From: CALLCD01 sp039196965
GTDB lineage: Bacteria > Pseudomonadota > Alphaproteobacteria > Caulobacterales > Hyphomonadaceae
Assembly: GCA_039196965.1 (NCBI GenBank)
Contig: JBCCUK010000011.1
Span: 1 to 64,000, forward strand
Reading direction: 5' to 3'
Length of the DNA stretch: 64,000 nt
Shown here: piece by piece, positions 7,855 to 14,525 of the stretch
Layout of the letters: each line of letters opens with the position of its first letter
Position numbering within the stretch: the first letter of the stretch is position 1
Translations under genes and position numbers: made by a program
The notes under the pieces: model-generated
Database searches by the model: none
Told to the model about the DNA's origin: nothing
What the model saw: only the letters and a program-made list of their open reading frames with translations

Positions 7855-7874
7855 GGGTATCTCCGTTTATTTAT

Positions 7875-7902
7875 GAGCCGATGGCTCCTTGTCCCGCTGG
7901 AC
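7875..7902 (-). promoter_or_regulatory. Leader hairpin pair A
   Basis: On the minus strand: second-type stem GTCC-AGCG-GGAC (7891-7902), then invariant stem GAGCC-ATC-GGCTC (7875-7887), then 20 nt to the ATG including the ribosome-binding site. One of five such leaders in this operon. Confidence 0.7.
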
Positions 7903-7941
7903 AGGAAGGCCCGCCACCTTTGCAGGCGACGTGCTAACCAT

Positions 7942-8730
7942 TCAAGCGGCTTTGCCGAGCAAAGATATGATCTCTGCTGAAGCGGCCTTAGCTTCCGTGC
8001 TCGCTTCAACAGCGTCCATTTCAGCGGCACCAACTATCAACCGTGTTCCGGTCAGCGATGCGAAACTGGTTGAAATAGTAAGGAACAAGGCCAGCACAAC
8101 ATTGATAATATCGCGGTGGCTTCCCTTGATGATAGGTGCGCCACTCGCAACGACATGATTTAGTCGGGTCTCTTCCGCGCTCAGGGCCTTAGAGCTCTCT
8201 CTGGCCGCTATACCAAAAGCCAGCATTGCCGCTTCAGTCTTGCCACCTGCTTTCCCGTCTATCTTTCCATCATAGCGGCCAAGTACCTTTAGGAGCTTTT
8301 GGGCTGCGTAGATGTCGGTGCCATTCACAGTTTTCAGATTGATTGCAAGTTGATCAATCTCGTCTCGAACGCGGGGCAGAGCTAAAACTGCCGCATTGTA
8401 AGCTTCAAGACGATCCTGGTCAGATTGATTGCTCTGGACAGTTTGAAGGTCCATTGCCTGCCAGTTTCCGATCAAGTCTCCGGAGAGAGAGATGACGAGT
8501 AGCGCAATAGCAATCTGGCGCATGCTGCGATCGCTATCATCATGGAAAATACGAACGGCTGATACCGTCGCAAACGCTAAGATGGCAAATCCAACGCCGA
8601 TCCAGCCGGCACCGGATATACTTTCAAAAGTACCCGCAAAGCCTTCAAAAGAAAACTTGGCAGACACGCAGAGAATGATTGTCCCGGCTCCTAAGGTTAT
8701 GAGCCCGAGGACTTTACGCGTTAGTGTCAT
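7942..8730 (-). CDS. Membrane protein with peptidoglycan-binding-like segment
   Basis: The start is set at ATG 8730 (MTLTRKVLGLITLG) by an AAGGAGGG site just upstream. At 262 aa it has three hydrophobic segments near the N-terminus (about residues 7-24, 38-56 and 68-84) and one near 205-225. Between them is a periplasmic part whose QKLLKVLGRYDGKIDGKAGGKTEAAMLAF (about 143-171) resembles a PG_binding_1 repeat. The C-terminus is alanine-rich and helical. A link to the cell wall or to phage spanin/holin-like action is possible but unproven. Its leader holds hairpin pair B. Confidence 0.7.
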   Translation of the reverse strand: MTLTRKVLGLITLGAGTIILCVSAKFSFEGFAGTFESISGAGWIGVGFAILAFATVSAVRIFHDDSDRSMRQIAIALLVISLSGDLIGNWQAMDLQTVQSNQSDQDRLEAYNAAVLALPRVRDEIDQLAINLKTVNGTDIYAAQKLLKVLGRYDGKIDGKAGGKTEAAMLAFGIAARESSKALSAEETRLNHVVASGAPIIKGSHRDIINVVLALFLTISTSFASLTGTRLIVGAAEMDAVEASTEAKAASAEIISLLGKAA

Positions 8731-8751
8731 GTGACACCCTCCTTTATAAAT

Positions 8752-8813
8752 GAGCCAATGGCTCTTTTGTGCCAGGTCGCATGGGGTTGCCCATTGCAGC
8801 GATGGCAATGGGC
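8752..8813 (-). promoter_or_regulatory. Leader hairpin pair B
   Basis: The invariant stem GAGCC-ATT-GGCTC (minus strand; 8752-8764) lies 21 nt before the ATG. Upstream on the transcript is a perfect 9-bp stem GCCCATTGC/GCAATGGGC with a 7-nt loop (8789-8813). Confidence 0.7.
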
Positions 8814-8827
8814 GTGCCCGGTGAGGC

Positions 8828-9013
8828 CTAGTGCTTCGCTTCTTTGCTTGCGGTAGCAGGGTCCTGCATTGCAGCGATCGAGGCGAGCAAAGTCGTTACT
8901 TCCTGAATCATCGGTCGAGCAGCGGCCAGCGCCGCGTTCATGGCCTGCACGTCATCACGGATGCCTGCGAGGTTTTCATGGACTGTCGCGATGGTACTGG
9001 ATTTCTTGGACAT
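8828..9013 (-). CDS. Hypothetical 61-aa protein
   Basis: A small helical protein, MSKKSSTIATVHENLAGIRDDVQAMNAALAAARPMIQEVTTLL..., probably one long amphipathic helix or coiled coil. It has a strong AAAAAGGAAG ribosome-binding site and hairpin pair C in its leader. No family recognised. It lies between the membrane protein and a 169-aa protein in the operon. Confidence 0.65.
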   Translation of the reverse strand: MSKKSSTIATVHENLAGIRDDVQAMNAALAAARPMIQEVTTLLASIAAMQDPATASKEAKH

Positions 9014-9032
9014 TGAAGCTTCCTTTTTGTTT

Positions 9033-9066
9033 GAGCCCGAAGGCTCTGTTCGTGCATGAGCGCACG
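9033..9066 (-). promoter_or_regulatory. Leader hairpin pair C
   Basis: The invariant stem GAGCC-TTCG-GGCTC (minus strand; 9033-9046) is a UUCG tetraloop hairpin ending 19 nt before the ATG. The second stem is CGTGC/GCACG with a 6-nt loop (9051-9066). A third GC-rich stem (about 9073-9091) lies further upstream. Confidence 0.75.
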
Positions 9067-9106
9067 GGAAGGCCCCGGCGTTCTGCCGAGGCTAACCGGT
9101 GGGCTC

Positions 9107-9616
9107 CTAGTTTGAGTGTTGTTCGACTACTGTTGCCACCAGATCGGCGGCACCCGGCCAATGCGCTTCACGCTTATACAGATGACAGCTGATCCAGTGG
9201 AACAGGTGAGACTCAATCGGCGGCTTGTCGTTTTGTAGATAGTGACACGCATTGCGTTCACACCTGGTGGCAATGCGTGCCAGTTGCTTGTCGAAGTATG
9301 TATCGTCGCCAGACTCCAACGCCCTAAGGCGATGATTGTTGGCGAATGCAAGCAATGCCATGGCTTCATCACGGGTCGATGGCTCGGTAAATGAAATTTG
9401 CAAAGCAACTATATCGCACCGGTCCAAGAGATCCGACTTTGCGTTATTGACAAAGGTGCTTTGATGCATGCCAACCGCTTTACTGAGCGCAGTGCCGGCA
9501 GGCTCTGACAGCTTCGTCTCGTCGAGCACTTGATACTGATCGTTCAGCCGACCGTACTCATTGAGTAGCCATGTCAAGCCGTTCTGCTCGACAGTTCCGT
9601 TCGACTTATTGCTCAT
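9107..9616 (-). CDS. Hypothetical 169-aa protein
   Basis: A soluble protein with no signal peptide. Several cysteines and histidines occur in the C-terminal half (RCERNACHYL, HLFHWISCHLY), which could bind metal or form disulfides. Its ATG overlaps the stop of the preceding gene (9613-9616), so it is translationally coupled. It is the only gene of the operon besides the first that lacks its own hairpin leader. Function unknown. Confidence 0.65.
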   Translation of the reverse strand: MSNKSNGTVEQNGLTWLLNEYGRLNDQYQVLDETKLSEPAGTALSKAVGMHQSTFVNNAKSDLLDRCDIVALQISFTEPSTRDEAMALLAFANNHRLRALESGDDTYFDKQLARIATRCERNACHYLQNDKPPIESHLFHWISCHLYKREAHWPGAADLVATVVEQHSN

Positions 9617-9954
9617 TGTGCCGCCCTTCCGAATTCCATCATGTGACGAATGCTGAGGAGTGCGCTTTCGATGGCGTCGCCTGCAGTAGTGAGATCGCCA
9701 TGAATTCGTATGTTGCGCCCGTGAGACGCCACGATGAGCTTGGCTTCGAGGTCTTCAAGGCTGGAGGCTGGCGCTTCAGCAATGCGGCAGGCGAGATCGG
9801 TTTCTAAATCTACGAGATGATCGAGATGTTCGTTGCTTCTCACAGACGTTTTCCCCGCCGCCTTATCCATAGCGTGCTCGAAGTCACATTTGGTCTTTGC
9901 TCCGAGGTACTCCGGCAGGATATCTGCAGGCCGGTACTTGATTGTCGTTTCCAT
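9613..9954 (-). CDS. Hypothetical 113-aa protein
   Basis: The start METTIKYRP at 9954 is preferred: AAGGA sits 6 nt upstream, whereas the ATG two codons earlier (9960) abuts the ribosome-binding site. The longer open frame upstream only reads through the hairpin leader. The protein is helical and mildly acidic, with no recognised family. It is coupled to the next gene by an ATGA overlap. Confidence 0.65.
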   Translation of the reverse strand: METTIKYRPADILPEYLGAKTKCDFEHAMDKAAGKTSVRSNEHLDHLVDLETDLACRIAEAPASSLEDLEAKLIVASHGRNIRIHGDLTTAGDAIESALLSIRHMMEFGRAAQ

Positions 9955-9968
9955 CTTCATTCCTTTCT

Positions 9969-10001
9969 GAGCCGGTGGCTCACTTTCGTGCAGGCTGCAC
10001 G
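9969..10001 (-). promoter_or_regulatory. Leader hairpin pair E
   Basis: Invariant stem GAGCC-ACC-GGCTC (9969-9981), 14 nt before the chosen ATG. The second stem is CGTGCA/TGCACG with a 3-nt loop (9987-10001). Confidence 0.75.
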
Positions 10002-10048
10002 GGATGACGCACCGAAGCCGGAGCTCCGATGCGCACACCGGTGAAGCC

Positions 10049-10246
10049 TTAAGTTCTGGAACCGAGCCGCTCGCATTTGGCGCAGAGATTGTTCGCCGCA
10101 CCGCGGCGGGCAGCTTGCGCAAAGTATGGGTTCTTGGCTTTGAAGGCACGGCGTTCTGCGCGGCCCCGTTTTTCGTCTTCCTTCATTTCTTGAATGAGTC
10201 CTTCAAACCACTTGTCTGAGCCGGGTTCCGGTAGGTCTTTTGCCAT
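10049..10246 (-). CDS. Hypothetical 65-aa protein, first gene of the hairpin-leader operon
   Basis: MAKDLPEPGSDKWFEGLIQEMKEDEKRGRAERRAF... is small and highly charged. It has a CAKC motif (Cys55, Cys58) near the C-terminus that could be half a zinc site. AAAGGA precedes the ATG. It is the first gene of the minus-strand operon and divergent from the ribbon-helix-helix gene. No family recognised. Confidence 0.6.
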   Translation of the reverse strand: MAKDLPEPGSDKWFEGLIQEMKEDEKRGRAERRAFKAKNPYFAQAARRGAANNLCAKCERLGSRT

Positions 10247-10265
10247 GGGTGTAGGTTCCTTTGTT

Positions 10266-10297
10266 GAGCCCGAAGGCTCCGCTGCGACAGTGCAGCG
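10266..10297 (-). promoter_or_regulatory. Leader hairpin pair F
   Basis: Invariant stem GAGCC-TTCG-GGCTC (10266-10279), 19 nt before the ATG. The second stem is CGCTGC/GCAGCG with a 6-nt loop (10280-10297). The second stem differs in sequence from the other copies but keeps pairing. Confidence 0.75.
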
Positions 10298-10492
10298 GGC
10301 CGATCTCTTGGGAAAAGACCGAGCCGATAAACTGCCGACGTAAGTAGAAGGTCGCCCTCACCAGCGCTCTGTTGCACACGCGCTGATTCCCATGTCCCGC
10401 CCGGTCACTGATACCGGGCTAATGGCGGCTCATTTGATTTATGCCGTGGCACTTGAGCGTGTGCCGTGATCAGATTGAGCTGATGCCAGCAG

Positions 10493-10530
10493 TATGGGGT
10501 ACCCCATATCATCTGTCAATGGGGTACCCA
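10493..10530. promoter_or_regulatory. Twin palindromic operators in the divergent control region
   Basis: TATGGGGTACCCCATA (10493-10508) is a perfect 16-bp palindrome. ATGGGGTACCCAG recurs at 10519-10531, centre-to-centre distance about 25 bp. They lie 30-67 bp upstream of the ribbon-helix-helix gene and about 250 bp from the divergent operon start. Two dimers on one helix face would fit a cooperative autorepressor. Confidence 0.65.
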
Positions 10531-10559
10531 GATATTTTTGCGCGTGTTATGAGCGAAGC

Positions 10560-10748
10560 ATGTCCGACAGAAGCAAAGCCCAGCGAGAAGCAGAGCGTCG
10601 CTATGAAGCCAAGAGGCAGAAGGCGGCGATCAAAATCCGACTAGACGACAATGATATGAATCGCCTCGACAATGCCCGGGGTGAAAAGAGCAGGGCAGCC
10701 TATGTCGAGGAAGCCACGATGGAAAAGCTGAAAAAGGACAAAGCCTAG
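10560..10748 (+). CDS. Ribbon-helix-helix-like small DNA-binding protein
   Basis: A 62-aa protein from ATG 10560: a basic, charged N-terminus followed by AIKIRLDDNDMNRLDNARGEKSRAAYVEEATMEKL. That is one beta strand and two helices in the CopG/Arc pattern. The twin palindromes directly upstream are probably its operators, giving autorepression and perhaps control of the divergent hairpin operon. The stop codon overlaps the GTG start of the nuclease gene. Confidence 0.6.
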   Translation: MSDRSKAQREAERRYEAKRQKAAIKIRLDDNDMNRLDNARGEKSRAAYVEEATMEKLKKDKA

Positions 10749-11155
10749 TGCGGGCCATTCAGCTGCTAGGCGCGTTGTCTCTACTGGTGCTCGCATCAGC
10801 CTGCGGTGACAGTATCGACTTCGAGTTCGAAAATCGGTTCGAGGGAAGGGTAACCCGGATACTCGACGGCGATACATGGCGCATGGATACGGAACCGATC
10901 CGTGTTCGAGCCTGGGGTTATGATGCACCTGAATGTGTTCCTGACTGTGAGAATGGAGCCACAGTAAAGCTCCGAGAACTGATCACAGATCAGGATCTTG
11001 TTTGTGAATGGGTCAATCGGCAGCTGAGCTATGAGCGTAAGATTGTCAGGTGCTTTCTGCCCGATGGAACGGACATCGGCCAGGCCATGGTGGATTCTGG
11101 AACGGTGTTGGAGGTCTGCCGGTTTTCGAGGGGAGTTTATGGGACGTGTGGGTGA
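10748..11155 (+). CDS. Thermonuclease-like (SNase fold) lipoprotein
   Basis: This is a 135-aa secreted nuclease-like protein. Residues 1-19 form a lipoprotein signal (LLVLASAC). The SNase core follows: DGDT (Asp40, Asp42), IRVRAWGYDAPE (Arg54, Asp59, Glu62 matching SNase Arg35, Asp40, Glu43) and YERKIVRC (Arg97 matching Arg87). All catalytic positions are therefore kept. Five cysteines in the mature part suggest disulfides, consistent with periplasmic location. It starts with GTG overlapping the upstream stop (translational coupling). Surface-anchored nucleases on mobile elements may degrade incoming DNA; that role is inference. Confidence 0.85.
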   Translation: MRAIQLLGALSLLVLASACGDSIDFEFENRFEGRVTRILDGDTWRMDTEPIRVRAWGYDAPECVPDCENGATVKLRELITDQDLVCEWVNRQLSYERKIVRCFLPDGTDIGQAMVDSGTVLEVCRFSRGVYGTCG

Positions 11156-11164
11156 TCACCGGTA

Positions 11165-12172
11165 TCATTTGTGTTCTGAAGCGCACGGACGTTTCCACTC
11201 TACTCGCTCGCTGGATAGCGCGGAGATAAGTGAGTTGACTATCTCTTCGCCGCCTCCAATCGGATTGTAGATACCTACTACTCTTGGTTCAATTCGGACC
11301 TCATCATCATACATGAGCGCTTTGATTGCGCCCAATGCTGCAATCGCATTCTGGACTGTCGTTCTGTTTAACTCGGACTGAATGGGCAGCGTAGATGATA
11401 TTGCTTTTCCATTTATTCCAAGTGTTTGAACTGTCAGAGATCCTGTTACCTGGCCATTTTCTGCTGCCAATGAGATCGCGTCCAGACCGGACAAGTTCGA
11501 TTTGCCTTTGATTGCGATTACGTCCGCAATCACGCGGAGTCCAACTCCAACATAAACCGGCACATTCACAACGGTTGGCGTAGTCACGTTCCAGGTTTGA
11601 TTGGATGAACGCGCGGTATCCTTGTTATCCAAATTCGTGCCAGAACTACGGGTGCGTTGAGGGGCTGGAATAACGCCGCCACCAGGTTTAGGAACTTGAG
11701 TGCCCCGATCGATTTCTACGTATCCTGAACGAGATGTAGACCCATCATCATAGGACTTGTCGAATAGTCCAACTTGCGTCAGCCTTCCATTTATGTACTC
11801 AAACCTTCGTGCAAAGAACTTTTCGTTTGCGACATCTACGTTGATGTAATCGACAATGATCTGGTATCTGTATCCCTTCTGCGTTGTTTCTACCGGTCCA
11901 AATGATACTTTGCCGCCCAGGTCGAACGTCTTGTATGCTATACGAACATTGTTGTCCGGGAAGGCTTCGGGGAGAGACAATAACTTGCCCTCGTTTTCTT
12001 TACAGCTATCAGCTAAACCCTCTTTCACCGAAAATGGATCTATCGGAACATAGCTGTAGGCGGAATTCGATTCCCCAAGACTGTCCCTAAAATCGTCAAT
12101 GGACAAGGTGCTACCTAGCGATTGGCATCCGACTAAAATGCTAACAAGAAACAGGTACGAATATCTTCGCAC
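11165..12172 (-). CDS. Putative outer-membrane or periplasmic lipoprotein (335 aa)
   Basis: The start is GTG 12172 (MRRYSYLFLVSILVGC), chosen for an AGGGGGG site 4 nt upstream; the frame extends further but without a better site. It is a lipoprotein with Cys16 after LVG. The middle is low-complexity (PKPGGGVIPAPQRTRSSGTN, about residues 165-185), followed by a hydrophobic repeat-like region (TPTVVNVPVYVGVGLRVIADV) and a C-terminal part ending in a glycine-rich IYNPIGGGEE. The second half resembles CsgG-type or ring-forming lipoproteins in flavour only. It converges on the nuclease gene. Confidence 0.65.
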   Translation of the reverse strand: MRRYSYLFLVSILVGCQSLGSTLSIDDFRDSLGESNSAYSYVPIDPFSVKEGLADSCKENEGKLLSLPEAFPDNNVRIAYKTFDLGGKVSFGPVETTQKGYRYQIIVDYINVDVANEKFFARRFEYINGRLTQVGLFDKSYDDGSTSRSGYVEIDRGTQVPKPGGGVIPAPQRTRSSGTNLDNKDTARSSNQTWNVTTPTVVNVPVYVGVGLRVIADVIAIKGKSNLSGLDAISLAAENGQVTGSLTVQTLGINGKAISSTLPIQSELNRTTVQNAIAALGAIKALMYDDEVRIEPRVVGIYNPIGGGEEIVNSLISALSSERVEWKRPCASEHK

Positions 12173-12276
12173 TGGACCCCCCTTATTTTCTCCAAATATC
12201 ATCCTTATGCAGAGTTTTTCATCTCTTAGAACGACACACAGCACGTCCTCTATTATTTTAGAGATCGAAGACCCTC

Positions 12277-12292
12277 TGTGACAACGGTCACA
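12277..12292. promoter_or_regulatory. CRP/FNR-superfamily-type site
   Basis: TGTGA-CAACGG-TCACA is a perfect match to the CRP consensus TGTGA-N6-TCACA, about 105 bp upstream of the lipoprotein GTG and in the leader between two same-strand genes. A single site of this strength can occur by chance but placement is sensible. Confidence 0.45.
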
Positions 12293-12362
12293 AGATGACC
12301 AGCTATCGGCATTGACCCCAGATCAGCTAGCTGTTTGTCGCAGGCAACGGTTTCTTACTTCG

Positions 12363-13118
12363 TCAAGCGCTCGCTTTCGGCTTTCCAATGTATCGCGCAA
12401 CTTTCGGATTGGCCCGCCATAGCCAACCATTATCACCGAACTCTCCAGGAAGCGGTTTCACTCCGATCTGCTGGCCGGCAAGACGGATCATCGCCTGCTG
12501 ACGTTTGTTCAATCCAACTTTTGACGGATCACCTTCTGGAACTTCGCCTTCATACTCCAATGGGTAGGCCTTGCTGATCAGAATTGAGTGCTGCTCTGTG
12601 AGCGCCGGAATGAACGTATCAAACAGAACGTCGCGTATACCGTTCAGAAATCTGGGCTCCTCGAGCCATATATGCATCAGATCTATGACCTCACCATAAT
12701 CGAAAAGTACAGCCGGATCTTCCGACCAACAGGAGCTTATGGTTTTACCTAGCTCCAGACAGTAGAGCGAATAGCTGTCAAAAAGCTCCACGATCCAGTC
12801 TTCATCAAGGTTAGTGGACCCCTGATAAGCGTGTATCTCTACAGCTCCGACGCATTCATTTCCATGATCGATCCATGCGAATAGGTCTCGCGTTCTTATC
12901 CAAGGTTGTTCCAGCTCCCACAGCTCTTTGTTGTCGTCGTACACCGGCCCAATATGGAACCAGTCATCCACGCGATATCTGATTGTTCTTTGTGGTGAGC
13001 CAATCGACAGCATGTGAGGGTAGCCTCGCAGTCTCTGCAGCTCTTCGTCAGTAAATCTTGGCCGCCCACGTCGCCTGATCCGATATGGATCCTTATGCAA
13101 ATCAACAACTTTGGTCAT
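12363..13118 (-). CDS. Hypothetical protein (251 aa) with basic HTH-like N-terminus
   Basis: A soluble protein. The N-terminal RIRRRGRPRFTDEELQRLRG (about 13-32) has the 'GRP' AT-hook-like and HTH-like flavour of site-specific binding proteins. A central acidic and aromatic region (WIVELFDSYSLYCLELGKTISSCW) is followed by KVGLNKRQQAMIRLAGQQIGVKPLPGEFGDNGWLWRANPKVARYIG. I do not recognise the family. It is minus-strand, 190 nt upstream of the lipoprotein gene, and divergent from two small plus-strand genes. Confidence 0.65.
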   Translation of the reverse strand: MTKVVDLHKDPYRIRRRGRPRFTDEELQRLRGYPHMLSIGSPQRTIRYRVDDWFHIGPVYDDNKELWELEQPWIRTRDLFAWIDHGNECVGAVEIHAYQGSTNLDEDWIVELFDSYSLYCLELGKTISSCWSEDPAVLFDYGEVIDLMHIWLEEPRFLNGIRDVLFDTFIPALTEQHSILISKAYPLEYEGEVPEGDPSKVGLNKRQQAMIRLAGQQIGVKPLPGEFGDNGWLWRANPKVARYIGKPKASA

Positions 13119-13161
13119 TTCTCATAAAGACTCGCTGCTGCCCCTGTGCCACGTTTATAGC

Positions 13162-13341
13162 ATGGGGGGACCGCCAACGATCGCAGAGATGCGCGCAGAA
13201 GACAAAGTCTATGCGATCACGATCCATTGTGGGTCGAACTCGTGCACGCATAAGAAGACGTTCAGCCTCGATGAGCTGCCAGACCGCGCTGTCTTTGATC
13301 ATTTCCGCTGGCCTTCTAGCCACAAGCCATATCCGTTTTGA
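13162..13341 (+). CDS. Small hypothetical protein with Cys pair
   Basis: A 59-aa product from ATG 13162 (MGGPPTIAEMRAEDKVYAITIHCGSNSCTHKKTFSLDELPD). The pattern C-x4-C-x-H followed by 'FSLDELPD' is like small phage proteins with a partial zinc ribbon. It is divergent from the 251-aa gene. Ribosome-binding site is weak. Confidence 0.5.
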   Translation: MGGPPTIAEMRAEDKVYAITIHCGSNSCTHKKTFSLDELPDRAVFDHFRWPSSHKPYPF

Positions 13342-13375
13342 AATAGCTGTTCGAGAGCGCAACTCTGTTTCCTGG

Positions 13376-13675
13376 ATGCGTACAAAAGCACTATTCACTT
13401 ATATCGTTGAGATCAGAAAAAACGCGGAGTCTAATCCTCAAAAGCGTACGTTCAGCGGCTTGAATCCGGTAGATACTCTGCCAATTGGGGGGACTCCGGA
13501 AACGGCGGAACGCTATAGAGATCTGACCTCGGAGAAAAGCCTATTAGCGAAGACCGCAATCGAAAGAAAAGTAAAACGTACTCTTCGACTGAATATTCTG
13601 TTGTTTCTAATATTTTTGTACGGAACCATTTTCTTGATCGATTTTCTCTATGACACCTATCCCAATCTATTTTGA
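13376..13675 (+). CDS. Small membrane protein (99 aa)
   Basis: From ATG 13376 (MRTKALFTYIVEIRKNAES), a soluble N-terminal 70 residues are followed by a C-terminal transmembrane helix (LNILLFLIFLYGTIFLIDFLY, about 74-93), giving an N-in tail-anchored topology. The frame extends upstream in a shadow of the preceding gene; the ATG is the first sensible start. Function unknown. Confidence 0.5.
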   Translation: MRTKALFTYIVEIRKNAESNPQKRTFSGLNPVDTLPIGGTPETAERYRDLTSEKSLLAKTAIERKVKRTLRLNILLFLIFLYGTIFLIDFLYDTYPNLF

Positions 13676-13748
13676 GTTCTATTGACTAAGCACATCGACA
13701 AAGCGATTTGTGGAAAGGCGCGCATTGGCGGTGAATAATTCCGGCTTC

Positions 13749-13774
13749 AACTTCCGGAAAATTTTCCTTAAGTT
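13749..13774. promoter_or_regulatory. Imperfect palindrome upstream of a secreted-protein gene
   Basis: AACTT-CC-GGAAAATTTTCC-TT-AAGTT: a 12-bp perfect core with 5-bp outer arms. It ends 33 nt before the next start. The core is shared with the terminator palindrome at 22028. It may be an operator or a terminator of the upstream gene. Confidence 0.35.
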
Positions 13775-13807
13775 GGAATACAAGGAACATCGGGGGCGCA
13801 GACAACA

Positions 13808-14299
13808 ATGAAACTGAAAGCAGGGATCCTTGCACTGGCGCTCTCGCCTCTATGTTCCGCCCAGGTCGATGACGTGCCAATTCCGCTGATCGTTAATATC
13901 GTGGCTGCATCTGAAGCTTGCCCGACTCTTTGGCCCGACGCGATCGATATTGCTGTATCCGAGATCTCTCAATCGGGTAATTCGCTGGAAGTGCTGCAAG
14001 AGGATGATGTGAAGGGGCTTGCGCCCAAAACCGAAGTTGTAACCCTCAACCTGGTGGACAATGATCAACAGGGGCAGTGCCAAACGATTGTAGAGGCGGG
14101 GCACTCCATACGGGGTGAGATAATTGCGGCTGATGGTCTCTTGATCGCTTATCTTGGTGATACCGCATCATCTTATAATGTGGTGGCGTTCGAAGCGTTC
14201 GACGTACCAGCGGCGGGGTCATATTTAGTGGTCGAGCTGGAACGATTTCGGAATTTGGTGCAGGCCCGCCGCGCTACAAACCGGCCAATTGGCAACTGA
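13808..14299 (+). CDS. Hypothetical secreted protein (163 aa)
   Basis: The N-terminus MKLKAGILALALSPLCSAQ is a Sec signal peptide with likely cleavage after CSA. The mature part has a cysteine pair (SEACPTLW and QGQCQTIV), possibly a disulfide. No family recognised. It is the last ordinary gene before the two large virion-type genes on the same strand. Confidence 0.6.
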   Translation: MKLKAGILALALSPLCSAQVDDVPIPLIVNIVAASEACPTLWPDAIDIAVSEISQSGNSLEVLQEDDVKGLAPKTEVVTLNLVDNDQQGQCQTIVEAGHSIRGEIIAADGLLIAYLGDTASSYNVVAFEAFDVPAAGSYLVVELERFRNLVQARRATNRPIGN

Positions 14300-14363
14300 A
14301 AAAAAATTTGATCAGATTTTTTTCACTTACTCTGTGAACGGACATGAACAGTCCTGAATACAC

Positions 14364-14498
14364 ATGAGTAGACACAAGAAATCCAAACCCCATGACGCGC
14401 GCGCGAGGCGCTGTTGCAAGTCCAAAAAACTCACTGCAAGAATTGGTCTTTCTCCGAGGGTGAGCCGCAAGAATAAATCAAACTACGGATTTATATAG
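14364..14498 (+). CDS. Possible small basic peptide (44 aa)
   Basis: ATG 14364 to TAG 14498 encodes MSRHKKSKPHDARARRCCKSKK..., strongly basic. It lies in an otherwise empty 226-nt gap between the secreted protein and the 418-aa gene. A poly-A/poly-T inverted repeat around 14299-14326 precedes it. No clear ribosome-binding site, so it may be spurious. Confidence 0.25.
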   Translation: MSRHKKSKPHDARARRCCKSKKLTARIGLSPRVSRKNKSNYGFI

Positions 14499-14525
14499 CG
14501 CTCTCGAAATTGAGGATTGTAGGCC

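Noticed and set aside
7875..10297. Leader hairpins as ordinary rho-independent terminators
   Set aside because: On the transcribed strand the stems are followed by A-rich RBS sequence, not a T-run, and they occur before starts rather than after stops of separate units.
13085..13375. N-terminal extension of the 99-aa membrane protein (196-aa frame)
   Set aside because: The first 97 codons run opposite the start of the 251-aa gene and across another small gene, with basic, shadow-like composition.
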